This document shows positions 6,720 through 11,376 of a DNA stretch of 11,376 nt, one piece after another (positions within the stretch are counted from its first letter, which is position 1; every line of letters begins with the position of its first letter). Origin of the DNA: Acidobacteriota bacterium (GTDB lineage Bacteria; Acidobacteriota; Terriglobia; UBA7540); NCBI GenBank assembly GCA_021786455.1, contig JAJYNF010000138.1, positions 1 through 11,376 on the forward strand, given 5' to 3'. The position numbers and the translations under genes were made by a program. The notes under the pieces were generated by a model. That model did no database searches. It was not told the DNA's origin and was given only the letters and a program-made list of their open reading frames with translations.

Positions 6720-7016
6720 ATGCCCTCCCATTTCATCTCCAGCGTGTACGTTTTTGTGCTCGCGGGCTTTATCGGCTTTGAAGTCATCAAACATGTCTCA
6801 CGCCTCCTGCACACGCCGCTGATGGCGCTGACCAACGCGCTCGACGCCGTCGTCGTCGTGGCGGCCATCATTATTGCCGGGCGCGCCCAGACCCCGCTTT
6901 CCACAATCCTGGGCCTCGTCGCGGTCGCCGCATCCTTCAGCAACATGGTCGGTGGTTTCTTGATCACTGACCGAATGCTGCGCATGTTCAAGCTGAGTCG
7001 GCAGAAAAAACCATGA
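6720..7016 (+). CDS. pntAB: NAD(P) transhydrogenase alpha-2 subunit
   Basis: This 98-residue membrane protein starts at the ATG at 6720, with AAGGAG 6 nt upstream. It has three hydrophobic segments at about 5-24, 38-54 and 62-82, the motif LHTPLMALTNAL between the first two, and VGGFLITDRMLRMFK at the end, all typical of the short alpha-2 subunit that forms part of the proton channel (dII) in three-gene transhydrogenases. It lies 72 bp after the end of the pntAA frame and overlaps pntB by ATGA. It is intact. Confidence 0.95.
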   Translation: MPSHFISSVYVFVLAGFIGFEVIKHVSRLLHTPLMALTNALDAVVVVAAIIIAGRAQTPLSTILGLVAVAASFSNMVGGFLITDRMLRMFKLSRQKKP

Positions 7017-8407
7017 GCCTCTTAACGGTTCGCTATCTGATTGATTTCGCTTATCTTCTCGCCATCGTGCTGTTCATTTTGGCGCTGCGCTGGCTGAGCT
7101 CGCCGGCAACTGCCCGCCGCGGAGTGCTCGCCGGAGAGATCGGCGCCGCGGTGGCTGTTCTTGCCACGCTGGCCAACCCGCAAATTGTCGCGTACAAGTG
7201 GATCTTGGTCGCGCTATTGATCGGAGCCATCGTTGGCATGCCTCTCGGCTTGGTTCCGATGACTGCGGTGCCCCAACGAACCGCCCTGAGCCACGCTTTC
7301 GGCGCGCTTTCTGCCGCTCTCATCGGCATTTCCGAGTATTATGTGCGCGAACCTCACATCACCAAATTTGGAATGGCGGAGATTTCACTGGAGGTCATCA
7401 TCGGCGGCCTGAGTTTTACGGGCAGCTTGATTGCCGCGGGCAAGCTCCAGGAGGTGCTCCCGCAGCGCCCCATCACCTACCGGGGGCAAAACTTTGTCAG
7501 TCTCTCGGTGCTGGGGCTCGCGGTCATTCTGGCCCTCATCCTGATCCTTCATCCCGGTGACGCGTACCTTTTCCCCTTCGTCGTCGTGGTTTCGCTGTTG
7601 TTTGGCGTCTTATTGGTCACCCCGATTGGCGGCGCGGACATGCCCACCGTCATTTCCCTGTTGAATTCCTACGTCGGATTATCGGCCGCTTTGCTGGGCT
7701 TCGTGCTGAACAACAAAGTTCTCATCGTAGCCGGAGCGCTGGATGGTTCGTCCGGCTTTATTCTCTCCGTCATCATGTGCCGCGCGATGAATCGGTCCTT
7801 CACCAACGTGATGTTCGGCGCTTTCGGACAGGTGCAAAGCTCGGCCGCCGCCGTCGAGCAAGGCCGCACCGTCCGCTCGGCAACGCCCGAGGATGCTGCC
7901 GCCATCCTGAGCGCGGCCAGCTCGGTCATCGTCGCCCCCGGTTACGGCATGGCTGTCGCTCAAGCTCAGCACAAGGTTCGCGAACTTTTTGACATCCTGA
8001 CCAAACGTGGCGTGGACGTGAAGTTCGCCATCCACCCGGTCGCTGGCCGCATGCCCGGCCACATGAACGTGCTGTTGGCCGAGGCCGACATTCCTTACGA
8101 TAAGCTGCTGGACATGGACGCCGCCAACCCGGAGTTCCCGCACGCCGACGTGGCTCTCGTGATCGGCGCAAACGACGTTACCAATCCGGCGGCGCGCACC
8201 GATGCCGGCAGCCCCATCTATGGCATGCCCATCCTCGACGTGGACAAGGCCCGCACCGTCATGGTCATCAAACGCAGCCTCAGCCCAGGTTTTGCCGGAA
8301 TTGATAATCCACTGTATTACCTTGATAAAACGCTCATGCTTTTCGGCGACGCCAAGACGTTCGTTGGAGACATCGTGCGCGAGTTGGCGGGCGGCAGCTC
8401 GGCTTAG
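7013..8407 (+). CDS. pntB: NAD(P) transhydrogenase beta subunit
   Basis: This 464-residue protein is full length for PntB. It starts inside the pntAB stop (ATGA overlap at 7013-7016), so translation is probably coupled; its own ribosome site is weak. Residues about 1-275 are strongly hydrophobic with several membrane helices (membrane domain dII). The C-terminal dIII domain binds NADP(H): GYGMAVAQAQ at 310, HPVAGRMPGHMNVLLAEA at 341, GANDVTNPAA at 385 and KRSLSPGFAGIDNPLYY near the end. It couples proton entry to reduction of NADP+ by NADH together with PntAA and PntAB at the inner membrane. Every motif looks intact, in contrast to pntAA. Confidence 0.97.
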   Translation: MSLLTVRYLIDFAYLLAIVLFILALRWLSSPATARRGVLAGEIGAAVAVLATLANPQIVAYKWILVALLIGAIVGMPLGLVPMTAVPQRTALSHAFGALSAALIGISEYYVREPHITKFGMAEISLEVIIGGLSFTGSLIAAGKLQEVLPQRPITYRGQNFVSLSVLGLAVILALILILHPGDAYLFPFVVVVSLLFGVLLVTPIGGADMPTVISLLNSYVGLSAALLGFVLNNKVLIVAGALDGSSGFILSVIMCRAMNRSFTNVMFGAFGQVQSSAAAVEQGRTVRSATPEDAAAILSAASSVIVAPGYGMAVAQAQHKVRELFDILTKRGVDVKFAIHPVAGRMPGHMNVLLAEADIPYDKLLDMDAANPEFPHADVALVIGANDVTNPAARTDAGSPIYGMPILDVDKARTVMVIKRSLSPGFAGIDNPLYYLDKTLMLFGDAKTFVGDIVRELAGGSSA

Positions 8408-8475
8408 CCGGGCTTCACGGGCCATCATCTCGGGCGGCTTGCCGGAATGCCTGTAAGGTTTTGAAAGGAGAGCGC

Positions 8476-9612
8476 GTGCATCACTCAGGCTCGAATTCGC
8501 CTTGCGACGACGTCCTGATTATTGGTGGAGGCATCATTGGCAGTTCCATCGCCCTGCGCCTGGCTCGCGCCGGCCTGCGCGTTTCCGTGCTCGATTCGGC
8601 CGCAACGCCGGGCCAAGCGACGGTCGCCAGCGCAGGCATGTTGGCTCCCCAGGGCGAGATGGTTGAGCCAGACGATTTCTTCGAGTTCTCCCGCTACAGC
8701 CGTGACCTCTACCCTTCCTTTCTCGAAGAAATCGAATCCCTCACCGGCGAACATCTTGACTATCACCGCGAGGGAACACTCTTGGTTGCCTCCGACGAAA
8801 ATCAGTGGGAGGAGCTCAACCACGTAGTTCAGGCTCAAACCCGGCTCGGCTTGCCCATCGAGAGGCTGAGCGGCCCGGAACTTTGCCGGCGCGTTCCAGG
8901 CCTCGCCGCCAACTTGGCGGGAGGTGTGTTTGTTCCGGGGGACCACTGGCTCGATAGCCAGCAACTGGCGCGCGCCCTGGTGAAGGCGGCGGAAGCCGCT
9001 GGGGCGACTTTCCGGCACGACACATCCGCCAGCGGCTTCAACGCGCGAACAAGCCGGGTCGAAAGCGTGGCCGTTTCCAGCCCTCCGCTTTCCACCCTCT
9101 CCGCCGGCTGTTTTGTTTTGGCCGCGGGGAGTTGGTCGGGCGCTCTCGCCCAAAATCTCGGCTTCCGGCTCCCCATCGAGCCTTGCCACGGCCAGATGTT
9201 AGAGCTTGAAGTCGCCTCCGAGTTGCCACTCGTCGTCCGATCCGGCATGCATTACCTGGTTCCCCGCCCGGGGCGGCGACTTTTGGCCGGAACGACCTCG
9301 GAGTACGTTGGCTTTGATTCGAGCGCCACAGCCCAGGGCTTGCGCTCGATTCTCGAAGGCGTCATGCGCTTCGCCCCTTTCCTCAAGCAAGCTCGCTTCC
9401 GAACCGCTTGGGCAGGCTTGCGGCCTGATACGCCCGATCATCGCCCCGTCCTCGGTCCTGCAAGCTGGGAGAATCTGTTTCTCGCCACAGGCCATTTCCG
9501 CAATGGCATCCTGCTCGCCCCGGCGACGGCTCGGTACCTTGCTGATTGGGTCTTGCAGGGCAAGCCCTCCCCCTCGCTTGCCGCCTACAGCCCCTCCCGC
9601 TTCGCGGCGTAA
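8476..9612 (+). CDS. thiO: FAD-dependent glycine oxidase, ThiO type
   Basis: This 378-residue protein starts at the GTG at 8476, chosen because AAAGGAG lies 5 nt upstream. The FAD-binding motif GGGIIG sits at 17-22 (DVLIIGGGIIGSS), followed by ASAGMLAPQGEM. The C-terminal signature WAGLRPDTPDHRPVLG and TGHFRNGILLAPATA (R342) is typical of ThiO within the D-amino-acid-oxidase superfamily. ThiO oxidises glycine to the imine, the source of two atoms of the thiazole ring in aerobic thiamine synthesis, releasing peroxide. The gene is 68 bp after pntB on the same strand and may be co-transcribed with it. No other thiamine gene is in the window, so a role as another amine or D-amino-acid oxidase cannot be ruled out. 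Confidence 0.85.
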   Translation: MHHSGSNSPCDDVLIIGGGIIGSSIALRLARAGLRVSVLDSAATPGQATVASAGMLAPQGEMVEPDDFFEFSRYSRDLYPSFLEEIESLTGEHLDYHREGTLLVASDENQWEELNHVVQAQTRLGLPIERLSGPELCRRVPGLAANLAGGVFVPGDHWLDSQQLARALVKAAEAAGATFRHDTSASGFNARTSRVESVAVSSPPLSTLSAGCFVLAAGSWSGALAQNLGFRLPIEPCHGQMLELEVASELPLVVRSGMHYLVPRPGRRLLAGTTSEYVGFDSSATAQGLRSILEGVMRFAPFLKQARFRTAWAGLRPDTPDHRPVLGPASWENLFLATGHFRNGILLAPATARYLADWVLQGKPSPSLAAYSPSRFAA

Positions 9613-9749
9613 GGTCCTTCTTGCGCCGCCGTTGCGGCCCCGCGCTTGACCCAAAATCGGAACATCTGGATGGCATCGGCAAGCAGTGCGCTTAACAAAA
9701 TCAACATGCCGATCCCTACTGCAACGATGAGGATGCCAAGCCTTTTCAT
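9585..9749 (-). CDS. Small single-span membrane protein, hypothetical
   Basis: From the ATG at 9749 this gives 54 residues, with a hydrophobic segment at about 4-26 (LGILIVAVGIGMLILLSALL) followed by a basic and polar tail. A GAGAG stretch just before the ATG is at best a weak ribosome site. The same frame stays open upstream to 9938 and includes ITEALRRKGAQVVANRE, which reads like a helix before a membrane span, so the true protein may be longer, for instance from the GTG at 9764. Its last 28 bases overlap the end of the thiO gene, convergently. No family recognised. Confidence 0.4.
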   Translation of the reverse strand: MKRLGILIVAVGIGMLILLSALLADAIQMFRFWVKRGAATAAQEGPYAAKREGL

Positions 9750-9901
9750 CTCTCTATTCGCCACGACCTGCGCCCCTTTTCGCCTGAGCGCCTCTGTTAT
9801 CTCTGGGTATATCGGCAGATTATGTATGAGGTTGAGAGGAAAATCGTTCAGTGGCTTACCTCGATGACAGTTATCACGAAGCGGTCCTTCAGGAGTACGC
9901 C

Positions 9902-9928
9902 TCGTATTGCCTGGAGGTGAGCCAATGA
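9902..9928 (+). repeat. Duplicated leader/RBS sequence, copy 1
   Basis: The stretch TCGTATT-GC-CTGGAGG-T-GAG-CC-AATGA matches the bases before tetR (10022-10047) with four substitutions and one indel. It includes the Shine-Dalgarno and the ATG of the 25-codon mini-ORF. The two copies start 120 bp apart. Confidence 0.6.
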
Positions 9929-10002
9929 GCCGGACCACAACCTATCATGCCGATGTTCGCTGGGGTCCGTTCTCTCCCGTCCGCTGCAATAAAACCATGT
10001 AA
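9925..10002 (+). CDS. 25-residue mini-ORF ahead of tetR
   Basis: The ATG at 9925 has an excellent ribosome site (GGAGGT, 6 nt upstream). The ORF ends at TAA 10000-10002, encoding 25 residues that start MSRTTTYHADVRWG and end RCNKTM. No family or motif is recognised, and the protein is too short to judge from composition. It could be a leader peptide for the TetR transcript, or the broken start of a former gene whose ribosome site was duplicated. It lies 41 bp before the tetR start, on the same strand. Confidence 0.35.
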   Translation: MSRTTTYHADVRWGPFSPVRCNKTM

Positions 10003-10021
10003 CCTTTGCCCCGATTCCGCA

Positions 10022-10047
10022 TCGTATTCTCTGGAGGCGAGTAATGA
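10022..10047 (+). repeat. Duplicated leader/RBS sequence, copy 2
   Basis: The stretch TCGTATT-CT-CTGGAGG-C-GAG-T-AATGA contains the tetR Shine-Dalgarno (GGAGG at 10033-10037) and overlaps the start codon. It is the partner of 9902-9928. Confidence 0.6.
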
Positions 10048-10727
10048 CTGATAGTCAGCCCATAATGTCTGATAGTCAATTCAAGGCAATCGGAGTTCGT
10101 GCTTGGCCACCTAGGTTCGAGGAACTTCCCCGTTATGAGCGCAAGAAGATTCAGACGCGGGAGCGCATCTATCGGACGGCGCTCAAGCTCTTCGGCGAGA
10201 GGGGGTTAGCCGCCACGACCGTGGATCAGATTACCGAGACTGCCGACGTCGCGAAGGGAACGTTTTTCAATTACTTTCACAGCAAGGAGCAGGTTTTTGG
10301 ATATTTCATCGAACTGCAATTAGCCAAGGTGAGGGAGGCGCAGGAGGCGGTCCGAAAAGGCAAATCTGTGCATCCAGTGCTGCGGCGAGCGTTTCAGCGC
10401 CTTGGAGGGGAAATCGGCGGCAGTCCAAATCTGGCGCGGGCGCTCATCGCCGCCGTACTCGGGAACGAAATTGCCCGAGAGACGGTCGCAACGGGGATGG
10501 ACAAAGGCCGGCAACTGCTCGCTCAGATTCTCTCAGTCGGGCAAGCGAGTGGAGAAGTTCGAGGCGACAGGCGCATCGCGACGATGAGTCTTGCGTTTCA
10601 GCAAGCGGTGTTTGGCGCTCTCGTTGTTTGGGCGATAAACCCGCAAGTCAAGTTGGCGAATTTATTGAATGCGACCTTCGAAGACTACTGGAAGTGCATT
10701 GAGGCGCGGAAGGACGGGTCAAAATGA
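10044..10727 (+). CDS. TetR/AcrR-family transcriptional regulator
   Basis: This 227-residue protein starts at the ATG at 10044, with GGAGG 6 nt upstream; the second ATG at 10065 is also possible, because the first seven codons are an approximate repeat (MTDSQ, then MSDSQ). Residues about 35-85 are the TetR_N DNA-binding domain: RERIYRTALKLFGERGLAAT, then TTVDQITETADVAKGTFFNYF as the helix-turn-helix, then SKEQVF. The rest is a helical ligand-binding and dimerisation domain ending in FEDYWKCIEA. These proteins usually repress nearby genes until a small ligand binds. Likely targets are its own gene and the two following genes on the same strand. Two palindromes over its start codon may be the operator. 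Confidence 0.93.
   Translation: MTDSQPIMSDSQFKAIGVRAWPPRFEELPRYERKKIQTRERIYRTALKLFGERGLAATTVDQITETADVAKGTFFNYFHSKEQVFGYFIELQLAKVREAQEAVRKGKSVHPVLRRAFQRLGGEIGGSPNLARALIAAVLGNEIARETVATGMDKGRQLLAQILSVGQASGEVRGDRRIATMSLAFQQAVFGALVVWAINPQVKLANLLNATFEDYWKCIEARKDGSK
10045..10078. promoter_or_regulatory. Candidate TetR operator: two palindromes 21 bp apart
   Basis: TGACT-GAT-AGTCA at 10045-10057 is a perfect 13-bp inverted repeat, and TGTCT-GAT-AGTCA at 10066-10078 is the same with one mismatch. Their centres are 21 bp apart, two turns of the helix, so two dimers would sit on one face. The pair overlaps the tetR start codon, where bound repressor could block its own expression. It is also the coding sequence for the repeated MTDSQ / MSDSQ, so chance duplication is an alternative. 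Confidence 0.4.
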
Positions 10728-10830
10728 GTTCCCGTTTAACGCCAATCCCTTGGAGGGCGCGGACAAGGAAGTGAGCACCTCGCCCGAAATCAATTTCGTA
10801 GGAGCATTCGGACGACAAATGGAGGTTCCA

Positions 10831-11211
10831 ATGAACGACGAGGGAAAGCCCAGCGTCGCGCAAATCTTCGAGATGATGCGCAAGAGCATGGGCCCGATAC
10901 CTGAGGCAATCGAGAAAGCTGCGGCTGTTGACGAGAACCTGGTTTATGAACACATGCGCTCAAGGAGCTACGCCATGCCGCTAGAGAAGCCGGCGCTCGA
11001 TGAAGAGACGCGGACGCTCATCTATCTGGCCGCGGCCCTGGCCGCTTCCAGCCACGCGTGCGTTGAGGCCATGGCCAATAAAGCCAAAGTTCAGGGAATC
11101 CCGCGAGAGAAACTCCTGGAGACGCTTCGCATCGTGCGCTTTGCGCTTGCTACGCGAGTGATCGGGGACGCCGAACCGCTGTTTACGACCATGGCGCCCG
11201 AGCGGCATTGA
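10831..11211 (+). CDS. Carboxymuconolactone decarboxylase/AhpD-fold protein without the catalytic Cys pair
   Basis: This 126-residue protein starts at the ATG at 10831, with GGAGGT 4 nt upstream; the open frame back to 10669 overlaps tetR. The core LDEETRTLIYLAAALAAS, followed by GIPREKLLETLRIVRFA, is the helical pattern of the CMD (AhpD-like) family. Peroxidase members have C-x2-C-x3-H; here the aligned positions are S74, C77 and M81 (SSHACVEAM), so only one Cys remains and the His is missing. AhpD-type peroxidase activity is therefore unlikely, and the function is unknown. It lies 103 bp after tetR and 18 bp before the next gene on the same strand, suggesting one regulated unit. Confidence 0.75.
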   Translation: MNDEGKPSVAQIFEMMRKSMGPIPEAIEKAAAVDENLVYEHMRSRSYAMPLEKPALDEETRTLIYLAAALAASSHACVEAMANKAKVQGIPREKLLETLRIVRFALATRVIGDAEPLFTTMAPERH

Positions 11212-11229
11212 GAGAAGGTGAGGAAAATC

Positions 11230-11376
11230 ATGCAAGCCAGGTCAAGGCAATTCGGCCGCGCGAAAAGAGGCATTTCTCGTTGGTTCCGTGCGGCCAGTGT
11301 GGTCGTTCTACTCGTGTCCGCCATAACTCGCCCCGGCCAAGCCCAATCCTCGGCGCTGGCAGGTGGCGGCCAGCCC
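11230..11376 (+). CDS. Secreted or outer-membrane protein, 5' end only
   Basis: The ATG at 11230 follows a GAGG-type ribosome site by about 6 nt. The 49 codons present encode a signal peptide: a long basic region (about eight Arg/Lys in the first 20 residues), the hydrophobic run AASVVVLLVSAI, and a signal peptidase I site after PGQA, before QSSALAGGGQP. No mature domain is visible, since the window ends. The 18-bp spacing to the CMD-like gene suggests an operon. In TetR-linked operons such a protein is often a TolC-like channel or efflux adaptor, but that is a guess. Confidence 0.7.
   Translation, partial: MQARSRQFGRAKRGISRWFRAASVVVLLVSAITRPGQAQSSALAGGGQP

Noticed and set aside
9822..9920. 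32-codon ORF (MYEVERKIVQWL...) ending just before the mini-ORF
   Set aside because: It has no ribosome site and no recognisable homology; short open frames of this size are expected by chance.
10724..10774. 16-codon ORF overlapping the tetR stop by ATGA
   Set aside because: It has no ribosome site and is too short to support.

Overview
The window looks like an accessory-rich chromosome segment from a GC-rich Gram-negative-type bacterium. The lipobox signal peptide, the three-subunit proton-translocating transhydrogenase, the NhaR-like LysR regulator and the GTAG-type REP hairpins would fit a soil lineage such as Acidobacteriota or Verrucomicrobiota. No gene here fixes the taxonomy, so that is only a guess.

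Layout. Bases 1-190 and 1430-1732 hold two arrays of a 91-bp repeat whose 3' part is a REP hairpin (9-bp stem, 8-nt loop, flanking CTAC/GTAG). Between them, on the minus strand, is a probable lipoprotein that fuses a trypsin-like serine protease to TPR repeats. Also on the minus strand is a pair consisting of an NhaR-like LysR regulator and a DUF72 (YecE-like) protein; the DUF72 stop codon lies inside the last REP unit. Bases 3650-4268 hold only one doubtful ORF. Then comes a stand-alone receiver-like protein that has lost its phospho-acceptor Asp, followed by a minus-strand transposase graveyard (IS5-like C-terminus behind an IS1182-like scrap) at 4750-5371.

From 5463 the plus strand carries a pnt operon (pntAA, pntAB, pntB), which would make NADPH from NADH using the proton gradient, followed by a ThiO-type glycine oxidase. 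pntAB and pntB are intact, but pntAA carries one in-frame TAA at 6177-6179 with perfect family homology in the same frame on both sides. It is therefore a point-mutated pseudogene, a sequence error, or a readthrough case.

The right end (about 9900-11376) holds a TetR regulator, a small carboxymuconolactone-decarboxylase-fold protein without the usual catalytic motif, and the start of a secreted protein that runs off the window. The tetR start region has two features of note: a 27-bp leader with ribosome binding site duplicated 120 bp apart, the first copy preceding a 25-codon mini-ORF, and two 13-bp palindromes 21 bp apart over the start codon that would make a plausible autoregulatory operator.

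No wholly new multi-gene system is evident. The strongest points for a second look are the REP/REPIN architecture and its effect on a gene end, the interrupted pntAA, and the double palindrome and duplicated leader at tetR.
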